A DNA stretch of 64,000 nucleotides, taken from assembly GCA_030278955.1 (NCBI GenBank), contig JAOANR010000003.1, forward strand, positions 28,721,227-28,785,226, read 5' to 3'. Made by a program: the position numbers and the translations under genes. Shown piece after piece: positions 1 to 11,814 of this stretch; position 1 is the first letter of the stretch; each line of letters starts with the position of its first letter. Source of the DNA: Hygrophila difformis. Its lineage: Eukaryota > Streptophyta > Magnoliopsida > Lamiales > Acanthaceae. The notes under the pieces are model-generated. The model ran no database searches. It was not told the DNA's origin and worked only from the letters and a program-made list of their open reading frames with translations.

Positions 1-2
1 AC

Positions 3-3000
3 CTGATACTCAGCGAATTCAATTGCCATGGCCTTGAGTGTTTTGTCAACTGGTTGGAGTAATTTGTGAGCTTCCTGAAGTTCAAGGTGAATATGATTTA
101 ATAGAAGATACAGCATCTGAATGTGTAGGCACCATACAATTACCACATAGATCATACGTGTAAATGGCATGAATCAGTGGCCCTGTGGAGCAGGTCAGAG
201 ATAGTGCAGGCTCTGCACCATAATTGGAAAGGCCCTAACACCTTTAGCATAGGTCCTGTGACTAGCGCCTTTTGTCCCTTTTGAAGGGGGATAATTTTAT
301 TTGTTCTTTTTCAATTAATAACTGCAAGTTGAACGGAATCCAAAATCCATTCATGATTCAAACCAGAATCCAAAAGATTTAAATTTTTGCCAAAAAAGGT
401 GAAACTTTGTCCTAAATTAAATTTAGTTTATAGAAGGTAAGGTCCATGTAAGGCACACCGCACATGTGATTTGACTTTTTAATTGTTTGTCCTGAATTAT
501 TCTCAAGTCTTTACTTCTTGCTAATATGTCCACACATAAAAAATTCCACGAGATAACATCTTAATACGGAACACAAAGCATTGGTACCTTATCCCCAGCT
601 GAAATGTTACTTTTTCCTTCAGCTTCTCTAGCAGAAATGGATCCAATACCAACAGATGGCAACACTGTCACATCATGCACCAGGAATTGTAAAGAATATG
701 GAAGCAATCCATCCATTACTCTAATAGAACGAAACATACACTAAGCATTGCTTGGCTCCTCTTTCTGGAGGCCTATTGCAATAATGGAAAACAATAAAAA
801 AAAAAAAAAAAAAAAAAAAAGAACAAGCACAAACTAAAACAATTGGAATTCACCTGATTGAAAAGTAAGAAGTTTGCCACCAGTGCTTTTCATTGCCAGG
901 AAAGCAGCCTAAGGTAAGAAGTAAAGAACCGGACAAGTACCCACATAAATTATGCAAATTATGAACTAATAAAAATCATATATATAGCCAGAAGTTCACT
1001 GAAATATTGGAATCTGTTTGTATGCTAAGACATCGTTAGTCCTTATTAACCAAAATGGGTTCCCTATATGCTAGAATTTATCATAGCAAGAACTGCACCC
1101 ATTCCTATGACCTTGTTTGCTACATTTTCTTCTAAACATAGCATGCAAATTTGAGAATGAATAGTGTAGGGTGTTTGCTTTGTTCTGTGTGTATATAATA
1201 TATGTCTACATAATAATTTGAATGTATAAAGATAATTTAATATTTCTACTACTACCTACGTTAATGTGTATATGTGGATGGATGGGTGTATGAAGTTATA
1301 ACCAAACATTTCATTTTGAACAAGGTTAATGATTCGATTTTAACCGACTACATCATTAATATTGTTTCATGTTTGTTTTGGACAGTTAGAAAATCGTAAA
1401 AAGTGTACTGCAACAAGGTTTAAACTTTTTTATGCAGTGGATTTTTCCTAGACACTGTGCCCCATTGAACTGATTTAACATTTAAACCTGCCACAAGATT
1501 TAAACAGAAAAAAAAAAAAAAAGATCATGATATCCTACCTTTGCAGCTGCACCCAATGCTGAATCAACAATTCTATTATTCTGAAACATTGTAGGAAGGC
1601 TTTCTAGTAGCATCTCTAAATGCTCACGGCACTGCAGTTGCCAAAATAAAAATTCCAATCACTCTGAGAATTTTCAACACAAAACATAAGTATGCTCACA
1701 TAAACTTCCAAGAAACAAATTATGATAGATTGAAAGAAGGGAAAGATTAGAGATGAAAAGGAGCACCCGATACAACAATTGTAACTCAGCCATTTCGTTG
1801 GAATGTAAAACTATGAACCAACAACTAAAGTGAATGCAATACTGACCTCAGCAAGTTGAACAATGACATCACTTTCTAGTGGAGTGTAGACATCTTGTAT
1901 ATCGGGAACTATAAGCATCAATGGCTGCCATGAAAGAAACCAAAAGCGATTTTAAGCCTCAACTGCAGTAACTTTAGATTTGTACAAAAGGAAGGCATAT
2001 AATGTTTCAAACTGAGAAATACTTCCTCCGTCTCATTCTAATTGTTACATTCCCCTCCGACACGTATGCCGATACACATTTCTAACGGTTAAGAACTTAA
2101 GTTGTGTACAAAGAAAAATTATAAGAAGTTGATATTCTAAAACTACAAGATTAGACGAATAAAACAAGATCTCCGCTTGATTATATTTTTTCTTACACAA
2201 CTATGATAAAAATTTGAATCAAACTTAAACAGTGAATAGAGACGGAGGTAGTAGTAAGTATCCAGGAGCCTCATATCACAATGCATAAATTATATACCAT
2301 CAGACAAAGGTAAAAGAATTATATTTGTTAAAGACAATTATAATTTCGACTGATCGTCTACACAGCTGAAAACTCTTCACCAACCTGCTGCAGAGCACGT
2401 TTTAAGTTGTAAAAGTGGATAGTACAATCAAATGTAGCAATCCCCACCCTCGTTCGAGGACCCTCCTGCAAGAAGGGAAAAAATTAAACATGAAAAAACA
2501 ATTAGCAAACAATGCTACTGATTGGATACAGGCTGGATTGTAAAAAATATAAATAACAAAAACGAACAAAAGTATTGTAAACACTTCCTGGGGATTAAAA
2601 AGCTTTTCTTTCTGTCCATAAATACAATAATTACAAAGGTTCACACATAAATTTTTTTTATGAAAAAATTATCCGGAATTGAATCAACCAAATGTTCCAT
2701 ATTTTCCCTTAACAAGGGCCAGCAAGCCATAAACTTACCGGAAAGTCTGATATAATTTGGCTGATTGCACTGCAGGCCGCTGCAGTAGCACCAGTTTGTA
2801 TGGCATACATTGACACATCAATAAGGAAGAAATATGTCGCAGGCATTGGATCTCGCACCTGAAAGATACAAAGATAAATACAAAAGAATGGTTGAGCATA
2901 AAATTTGAAAAATAATTTACAAGAAAAAAGATGTGCTGGAACTCTGTAAACTTTTAAAGTGATATTTAAACAAAAATGTTATATCAAACACCAAATGAAA

Positions 3001-6000
3001 ACCACACAACCTATCCCAAGCCTCGAAAGAAGATGGGACTCAACTAAACAAAACAAATTCTTTTATTGAGAAAGTACCAAAAGTTAGAAGTTGAAGATAA
3101 AGGTTGGTACCAATAACAGTTTATCATGTTGATGGGTTGATGCATACATAACCATTTGGCTCAACTTCAACATATAGCATATACTTATATTAATATAAAT
3201 TACACTAGTAACATATTATATCCAATGCCTGCATCCAAAGTAAGTGTTTCACAACATAGATTTGATTGAAAAACCCAGGCCCCAATCTTGGAGCACATTT
3301 TAGCATCTTTATCCAAATTATTCACATTAAGCTAATCGAAACAATATTATTACAATCAGAATAGTTTCTTCAACATTTTATAACCAAGAAAAACCAATTC
3401 CATCAAAGTTGATAAACATAGTCAGTTTCACAGACCATGTTTCTTGTTTGTCAAGGTTTATTCCAAAGTTGCTTCTATAGCCATGTGTAATGCATATGAC
3501 TTATGACATAATGATCACTTATTTTCTCACATTAGTTCCCAGTAATGTCTATTACCCTGTTGTCCCTATCAGATATTTAGCCAACAATATCAAGGCAGCA
3601 TCTGTTACCAACCATGTACTCCTTGGTAGCTATAAATTCAACAGTTCCCCTGCATAACTCGGGCCTTTCATCAGCATCTCTTCGCCGACCATCTGGACCT
3701 AAGTTGCAGTGATAGTCCCGAGGAGTTTCATCAATAAATCCTGCAATAGAAATATGTAAGACTTGCATGGTCATAGTAACTAATTCATTCGCAGGAGAAT
3801 TGAAATAGAGTAAATATGCATTCCTAAAAGATATAACATAAAGGATTAATTCAGCAAATTAATTGCATGCAATCCTATAAAATAGCTCACAGGACTCAAC
3901 TACTGCTATTAGACTTGGTAAAAATTGATAGAGTTGGGTCATGTCTACTCAATATTTTGCAACCTTAAATGGTAACCACAAACACATATACCAATTGTTG
4001 CGGAAAACTCCAGTCCATAAACATAGCAAACATAAATGTAAATTGTCACACAAATAGACAGTAGAAGTTTTATTCTTACCACACAAGTTACAAATGAAAC
4101 GTCTTCCTTGATCAATAAACTTCATGAAAGGATTAATGTAACCTTTGCATCGGGAACATCGAACTGGACCATGTTCTCCAAAATCTACAACCTAGAAAGC
4201 ATGGTCACCAAATATACAATCAAAGGATTTAACATTTATCATACTAATCCCAAACAAAAGACAAATAGCCACAACATATACACAGGAATTAGTTCACAGT
4301 CAAACTAAAATTGTACAATAAAATGTGAAATCCATTAACTTAGGTGACTGCAAACTGTCTATCAAGGTCAAGAATTAACAAACTAGCAGTGGCTCCCTCC
4401 CTCCTATAACCCGAAGCTCTTATTTTATTTTCTGAACGAGCACAAACATTTTTCTATCTAAAACAACAATTTACATTTTAATAATAATCTTATCTATGAA
4501 TTGATGTAGCTTGGGCCACCATCTACCCCTGGTTTCTAGTTTAGGCAGCATTGCAAATGAAAAAACTTTTGATCTCATCTTTTGTCAAACCAGTGTGTGA
4601 TCATTCATCATTCAGAAAATGAGATCATGACTGAGTGGAGGGACTTAATCAGACCCGGTCCAGTGGCTAAATTACGCGAAGTTGAATCAACAGAAAACTG
4701 GTTGAATACGCTCTTCAAGGTAGATAATGTTTGTAAAATTGAGAGGATTAACTGGAACACACTATGAACCTAAACTCATGATTAGAAGGAAATTTTGAGT
4801 TCAAATATTGGGCTATCAAGTGAAAAGATGACCAATACATAATCATAGCTGACATGACAATGTTAACCTGAATGCAAGAATGTACTAGACAAATAAACTT
4901 ATTAACAACTGTATTAGAGGAAAAGGGCATAATGCAGATAGTACCAATAGATGAAAAAATATGGAAAAATAAAGTTGAAATGGTTTGATCGTGATTACCG
5001 AAAGAAGATATAAGAAACATGCTAAATTTAAATTCAAATGAGAATATTAATTTCGGATGATGATGAAGACAGCCCAATCATAACTTTCATTTCAACTTCT
5101 CTAGGTTAGATAGATATCAGAACGTATTCACTGCTCAAATCTATAATCAAATAAATATAATGCAGAGTCTCATACACTGATCCACCCAAAGTATAGAGCA
5201 GAGATAATACCTTTTTAAGAATTATACACACCATATAAGCATCCCACCCCATGAAAGTTAATTAATTTAATACACAATGAAAAGGAAAGAATGAAGAACT
5301 GCTTTTTGGACCACCGGCAAATTCCACTGTCATCTCTTTTACATTAATACTTGGGAAACCATTTGAAATTTCAAAAGTTACTTCTATAAACCATCATTTT
5401 GTCGCCTATCATTTCTTTAGTAACCTAAAACACCTAAAGTTTTCTTTCAGGTTCTAATTTGGAAAGCAAAATACAGAGAAGTAAAGCAATCCTCAGTAAT
5501 AAATGCCGTATACGTAAGGGGCAAAGGTTTAAGCAGATGGCATAACAGTGCAAACACTAAATATAATCACCATATTACTAGTCCCCTTACTGGGTGCAAA
5601 ACTACGAAAGAACACATCTGATTTGATTGAAATGTTTTCAGCTGATGACACAAGATTCTACCATTAACATGAGAAACAGAAAGTGGATATAGACTGTTAG
5701 ATCAAGTTACCCATGAATCCTGGTAAATAATGCCGCCGGATAAATGAATTAAAAAATAAAAAAATGAATCTCAGGCATTACTTGAATGGGCTCCTCAGAT
5801 GGATGGGGAAGAGCTAAAGGCTGCACCAACAATGACAATTGCATTGCAGACATTGTCAGAAGATCTACAGTGCATGGAATCTAATGAAAATAAAGAAAGT
5901 AGTCTTTTGTTAGCTGCAACACAACCTCAATAAAGCCCAATTACTAGAAGGAAATTAAACAGTACAAATGTAATTAGACATCTAACCTGATTTATGGTAC

Positions 6001-7849
6001 ACCTTATGTAGCGTGGACTGCAATTCCCAGTGTCTTTGACTATATACTCACTTGTTGCAGGCTTAAAAAATAAATCAAAATAAAGAGGAAAAGAAGAGGT
6101 TATGGAACACATTTTAACACGTCATTCCAATGGTTAACATATCATTTACTTAACAATTACCAGAAGTTAATGTCAACTCTAGATACTATGCTAAAAAAAT
6201 AAATAATAAAAATAAAAATTTAAAAATGACTGCGAAATTATGAGAGGCTTTTGATAAATAAGGAAAATAGATCTAGAAACAAGTAATAAGTAATAATAAC
6301 TTTACATACCGGAGGTGGGTTAGCTTGATTGTCTTGTCGTGTCTCATGCAGGATTACAGTAGAACTTGGGGTAAGGCGGGGAATTTGGTTGGGATCAATT
6401 TTTGACTGCCCTGTTTGACCTAAAGCCATAGATTGGTTTGGAATTGGTGGTGTGCCTGGTGGCATACCATATAGTTGTGGCTGCTGCGGTGACTGACCCG
6501 GAAAAGAAGGCGGAACACCCTAAATCAAACAACTGAATTAGAACTGCAATCAAGCAGTTAATTTTATAGTATAATATTGACAAAAATGAAACCATTTTAT
6601 ACAGTATCACTATTTATCAAATAGCTAAAAAGGTAAAAATTTGCCACTAAATTAATTATTTCACATGATCTACATTAATGCTAGTTTAAAATTCAACCTA
6701 CTAAGATCTTTCATAAAATAAAATGAAGTCACTGAAATGTAGTGACCATCACTGTATTAGTTCCTACAAAAACTATGCATCCAAAAATAGTTGAAATTCA
6801 AACTCACTGACAAGCCCAATCCATACCTAGAAAATATCTCAAGAAAGAGGTAGGAAAAATTAAAAAACAAAAAAAAGGAAACAAAAAATGAAACCACTTT
6901 ATAAATTGATTGATTACTTTTCTCTAGCATTCCTCGTGTTGTGGCTCCATTCAAAGCTATCTATCCTACCCCTATGGCTCAAGTTAACATAATTGAGGGT
7001 CACTTAACACATGACCGCAACACATATACCAAATTACCAATTATCACGGAGTCATTCATCTGCAAGTTACCATGTAGTTTTTATTCAATAAACCCATTTA
7101 ATTTATCCAAGTCAGCTTACTCAGTGAGTGATTCATATAAAGTGTCGGGAATGTGAAGATCATGTAAATACATACTCCTACATAATAGCTCCAGGTAGAA
7201 GCTCCACTATAAAATTTATCACAACATAACCTACAGCTTGGATCTTGCAGATCAACTTACTAACCAATATATATTGTAAACCTCTATAAACACATAGAGA
7301 AATCAAATGACTGAATATTTGTAATTGATGTTATCTACTAGCACAGGAGCAGCTCCTAAATTTTCACATATGCACTGTCAGGGGGGGAGCCAGAAAAATT
7401 ATACGGGGGGGGGGGCCAAAATTTATACATTCGTTTTTGGCTCTTAAAGACAATGTTGAATAAGGTTTTGATGGATAAGAATACTATATAAAATAAGACA
7501 ATGAAGGAAGTTCATACACATTTGCTTTGTAATTTTTAAAATAATATATACATTATATTAAAAATTAAATTTTAGCAAACATTAATTAAAATAAATCACT
7601 TGATCTTGTTCTGTTTTTTATCTTTTATTTTATGTTTCTTAAATCCAATTGGCTAAAGTAAGAATATAAAAATAAACTTAACAAACTAACGGATAGAAAA
7701 TCAAGTTCACTTAACCGTCAGGACAACTTACTTGTAGTTTTGCCTCCGCCAGGGCGGTAATGACACAATAAATGGTGAATAGGGAGGCCGGAAGAGATAA
7801 GTGAGATAGAGAATAGCATAAAAGTGAAAAATACAAAGACACAAAAGAA

Positions 7850-7889
<40 letters not shown>

Positions 7890-9617
7890 AAAGAAGGATA
7901 TATATAGAGATTATATGGGATTTTAATTTTAGCTATTAGGAAATAAAGTAAGGTATCATGATTTTTTTAAAGATACAAAATATCCTCAAATTTTGTATTT
8001 ATGGCAATTAAGATATACTCACAAATTTGTCTTTTTGTATAATAAATGATGAATATTTATTAATCCAAAAACATTTTCAATTTTTACTACAGTTTATATA
8101 TATTTATTTTTAGTATTATAATTTTTTTTTTTTTTTTTTTGGGGGGGGGAGGGCACGGCCCACCCAATGACATACATACGCCACTGTGCACTGTCTTTGT
8201 ACTTTCACCTATCTTATCTACAAGTATTGAAGATCATAATATTCTACAGTCACCAAAGAATACGTCCATATGATCTAACACAAGTGCTTGAAGAATTCCA
8301 GAGTCTAGTTCAAATCTGGATGCATGATTCCAATCAATGACATAGATCCACCTCCAGTAAGTGCAATCACAAAAGGTTACAGTGGCAATTAATGACAAAA
8401 ATATATTCACTTCATCTGCAGTAATTTGTTGAAATTTCAATTACAAAGCTAGCAAATTTAAGTAAAATTTTTGTAGCCGCATGTCTGTAACTTGCAAAAT
8501 AAATTATCTAACAACAAGATATCATTTCAAATGATCCATTTCTGCCTTTGCTAATCAAGCTAGGAATGAAGTGATGAATTAACAAAGCTAATCGATATAT
8601 TTTACCTATTGTGAGTGCTTATATCATCACCCTTAATGAAAAGGTAAACAATATATTTACCACAAAACAGTATATAAACACAACGAATGAGCCCATTATA
8701 AACCAACATCACATGAATAAAATATGTATATTCGAAAACCTTACCTGTTGTGGTCGTGGCCACGCCTGCATCCCAAAAGGAGAAGTTGAAGGTTGAGGCA
8801 TTCCAGAAACTGGACGTGAAAATGGAGATGAACCCGGAGGAGGTGGCATGCTTTGTGGAGGGGCTGAAAATGGAGGAGCTTGAGGTGGAGCTGAAAATAG
8901 TGGAGCTTGTGCTGAAGCTGGAAATGGAGGAGCTGGTTGCCCCATTGAAGATGATGCGCTAGTAGATGAACTACCAAAGCCAGGACGCATCTGTAGAGAT
9001 GGCGAAGATGGCCCTGGTGACATTCTTGGAGACTGTGGAGGTCCAACTGAAGGCTTGGGCACATTACCCATGGCAGGAGGAAACTGCGGCCCACTTTGTG
9101 TCATCCCTGGGGCAAATGGAGGCGGTCCATTGCTAATTGATGTGCCCATTTGTGGTGGAGTCGAAGGTCGTGATGTGAGGGGGGGAGATGAAAAAGGTGC
9201 AGGACGAGGCCCCACGCCAGGCGGTTGGTGAGAAGGACCCCTTGCCAGCGAAGATGGTAATACTCCAGGCGGCGGAGGTCTCAAACCAAATGGAGGGGGC
9301 TGAGATGCCTGCTGGGATCTAGTCGATCGAGCAGGCCCCACATTTGGAGGTAATGTATCTTGACCAGGAGCACCAGAAGTCACAGGGCCTCTAGGAATTG
9401 CACCAGGCATGGGCGGCCCCGGTCTGCTACCAGTAAAAGGGGGTGGCTGTTGGCCGAATGGTGGAGTATTAGAAGGCCTAGGAACACTACCACGAAGGTT
9501 ACTCGATTGCTGCTGATTAGGCTGATTAATGCCAAGATTTTGCAGACTATTAGCAAGGGCATTAGGGTTACTGCCAGGAGGGAAACTCCCCGGTCTAGGT
9601 CCTCCAGGATTTGCCAT
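3..9617 (-). CDS. SEC24: SEC24-family COPII coat cargo-binding protein, 5' part of the gene (partial at window edge)
   Basis: SEC24 pairs with SEC23 in the COPII coat on ER exit sites and selects cargo. Coding exons on the minus strand, in gene order: 9617-8745, 6519-6310, 6061-5987, 5880-5782, 4191-4080, 3740-3613, 2858-2739, 2465-2385, 1924-1847, 1631-1539, 908-854, 664-588, 74-3. The phases join without a break and give 691 codons; the C-terminal part lies beyond position 1. Residues 1-291 are a Pro/Gly/Gln-rich disordered arm starting MANPGG. Residues about 420-456 form the Sec23/Sec24 zinc finger (CSRC...CNLC). The trunk domain begins near residue 500 (RDPMPATYFFLIDVS), followed by GIATFDCTIHFYNLKRALQQ. 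It most resembles the plant SEC24C/D clade (Arabidopsis At3g44340/At4g32640 type) from my memory of those proteins. The exon ending at 3613 uses a weak donor (GTTGGT), chosen because it keeps the conserved MVRDPMP. Two introns carry transposons. Confidence 0.93.
798..820. repeat. poly(A) tract in a SEC24 intron
   Basis: An uninterrupted run of about 23 A residues lies in the intron between SEC24 exons 908-854 and 664-588. It is simple low-complexity sequence. No element boundaries or target duplication were seen around it. Confidence 0.8.
2022..2251. mobile_element. Stowaway-type MITE in a SEC24 intron
   Basis: A 230-bp element has terminal inverted repeats CTTCCTCCGTCTC (left) and GAGACGGAGGTAG (right) and is flanked on both sides by TA (2020-2021 and 2252-2253), the Tc1/mariner target duplication. 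It is too short to encode a transposase and would need one in trans. The internal segment around 2143 (a TTAGACGAATAAAACAAGAT-like stretch) recurs in the elements near 14570, 42285 and 63590, so these are one family. It sits inside an intron and does not touch splice sites. Confidence 0.9.
7379..8186. mobile_element. non-autonomous hAT-type element in a large SEC24 intron
   Basis: The 808-bp element begins CAGGGGGGGAGC and ends CATACGCCACTG, so its termini are imperfect inverted repeats of the CAG(T/G)GG(C/G)G type common in hAT elements. It is flanked by a perfect 8-bp direct repeat, TGCACTGT, at 7371-7378 and 8187-8194; an 8-bp duplication is diagnostic for hAT. The inside is AT-rich with a (TA)n run near 7855-7886 and G homopolymers near both ends. 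There is no transposase frame. It lies in the intron between SEC24 coding exons 1 and 2 and accounts for over a third of that intron. Confidence 0.88.
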
Positions 9618-10095
9618 TTAGCAACTCAGAAATGAGTCTGATATTATATCCTGGATCTTTCACAAAAGAAAGCCTCTTTCTATGTATTCCAATCCAATCC
9701 GAATCAACCTATCCTTAAACCCATCACAATATAAATTAGGGCAAAAAAGCATCTCATCATTTCGCCAAATCATAAAATGTCCACAAGCAATAAAGACGGA
9801 AAGTAAACCGCAAACATGACGAAAACCTGTGATCTCAGCCGAAATTCCGCCCGAACCGACAACTCTCCAACCAGGTAGCGATCTGATTGTAAAAATCACC
9901 CCAACAAATGAAACCCACGGAAAAAACACTTCACGCACAAATCCACAAGGAAAATTCATACAACTAACGAACTGGGAAAGGAAATTGGCGTTACCTGAAC
10001 ACTAAAGTTAAACGGGTCTCCCCCTGTGAAGTGGAGGTTTTAGGATTGATCAACGTTCCTGGATCAAATCAAGGGACTGAGGAGAGAACCGAGAA
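9618..10095 (-). other. SEC24: SEC24 5' UTR with a probable leader intron
   Basis: Upstream of the SEC24 ATG (9615-9617) the minus strand has a good acceptor at 9657-9658 (TTTTGTGAAAG) and a consensus donor at 9993-9994 (CAG/GTAACG). This suggests a leader intron of about 340 bases between a short 5' UTR segment (9618-9656) and an upstream UTR exon from 9995 to about 10095. The transcription start cannot be placed by eye. Open frames inside this stretch are not gene-like. Confidence 0.5.
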
Positions 10096-10099
10096 GAAT

Positions 10100-11814
10100 G
10101 AATTTTGCGAATCGACACAAAAAAGATGTCAAAAACTGGATGCTGATATTAATTAGAGTTGAGAATTGCTGCTCTGCAAGTAATTTTTACATGCTAGAAA
10201 ACTGGATGCTGATGTGTCTCCCTCTCATTGGTCCAAATATTAGAATGACTCCTGAAAATATGTACGTGTGTTTTTTGAGAAATTGGGCAAATACTTTCAT
10301 CGGAAAATTAAGGGAGGACGTGAAAATCTTTTTACTTCTAAATTTTTTTTTTAAAGAAGACTGGACCCTAAACCCACTTCCAACTTCGAGGTTTCCATTC
10401 TCCATATGACTCATTATCCTTTACTTTATCCATTTATAATTTATATAATATGAGCTTCCAGCCTCCCGTCACTTTTCCCTAATTTAAATAGGCTGTTCTA
10501 AAAAAAATCTTGTAAATAAACAAAATAAATACTTCTTCTATTTTTTTTTTGTTAAAGGTTACACTTCTCATTTATACGTATGTCAATGCAGGAATAGGGT
10601 GCAAATAATATCACTTACGAGCAACATATAATTATAGGAATGGGAAATTCACTTTCCATCATTGGTAACCGAAATTTAGGAATGATTCATAGCTGCCATA
10701 ATATAAGAAATCACATTTAGTGAGTGTGAACGTGTCCTATTCTCATTAGCCTAAATTGATAAGAGAGTAAATTGGAAATCATCACCGGAGACATCCATTT
10801 CGGACGCTTCAAAAATTCTCAGTCAATCAAGCGCGACATAGCACGTCATTACCATAGTGATGTTCGACCATAACTCAAAACCCATTGAGGACGGATGTGC
10901 TGTGTTCTGAGTTTGAAGATGATGATGTTGACGATGCTATACAATAGTTCTCATTCTTTCGCTAGAACTAATTTATTGCTCTCGCTCCCGCTCCATAAAC
11001 TACGCTCTTTTAAAGATCCTCGGGTCTCGTCTCAAGCTCTGATAAGGTCGATGATGTTGGCTTGCACGAGACGCCATTTGCATTCGCCGGAGCTGATGGA
11101 TATGACAACTCCAACGGTATGTGAATTGATATTATGCACTGATGAGTGCATTGTTGCTGTAGTAATAAATTTGTGGCATGAACGGTTGAGAATATCTTAT
11201 CCATTTTCAATATTTTTTCTGCAACATAATTTTAATTGTGCAATTATTACATACATGCCTGAACTATAATCATTTACGGACTTATAGTCCTGCAGTATCA
11301 ATTGGTGTTACTCCTGTTTAGCAATATATAGGGAGATGTTGATCATATCGTTTTTTTTTTTTTTAGTTTTTCTCTAGATCACATGGATCTTTCGTCAAAT
11401 ATTCTAGTTTTAACCATTGATAAAGATGATGTCAGAGAAAAATCATAGATTTTGCACGGTCCTAGCCTGTGTCCATATTTTCATTAACAATGGTCTTTTG
11501 TAGACCCATTTTCAAGATGTATTTCTACATTCATTCTCCACGACAAATATTTATTCTCGAATCTTTCCAATGACATAAATTTCTATTTTGTCAAGTTAGT
11601 TATTTAAAAAAAAATTAGCAGAACCTCGGTATGAACTTGATATTTCAGCAAAATTCCAACAGTGCTCGTGTTGATCACATGCTATAGAATATAACTCTAT
11701 ATATATGTGGGTATAATAATACTATTAACTATATATATATAAGTATTGTGAATACATGCACAAGTGAAACAAAGAAATGAGTGACTCAAAAGTACATATA
11801 TGTTTGTGTATGTA
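10100..11814. other. intergenic DNA upstream of SEC24, no convincing gene
   Basis: No intact gene is visible. Short open stretches at about 10890-11130 are mildly coding-like: an acidic run EFEDDDVDDAI at about 10912 and, in another frame, VDDVGLHETPFAFAGADGYD ending at a donor-like GTATGTG near 11117. The frames are interrupted by stops and I do not recognise the protein. These may be remnants of a lost gene. The rest is AT-rich and unremarkable. Confidence 0.4.

Noticed and set aside
4108..4308. Small plus-strand frames inside SEC24 introns
   Set aside because: They overlap the antisense of the zinc-finger exon or introns, with no coding signature beyond openness in AT-rich sequence.
8709..9094. 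Alternative reading frames opposite or within SEC24 exon 1
   Set aside because: The repetitive Pro/Gly-codon sequence keeps several frames open. Only the MANPGG frame continues into the conserved downstream exons.
9660..9959. 99-aa minus-strand frame upstream of SEC24
   Set aside because: It falls inside the likely leader intron, has no homology I recognise and its start is not joined to other exons.
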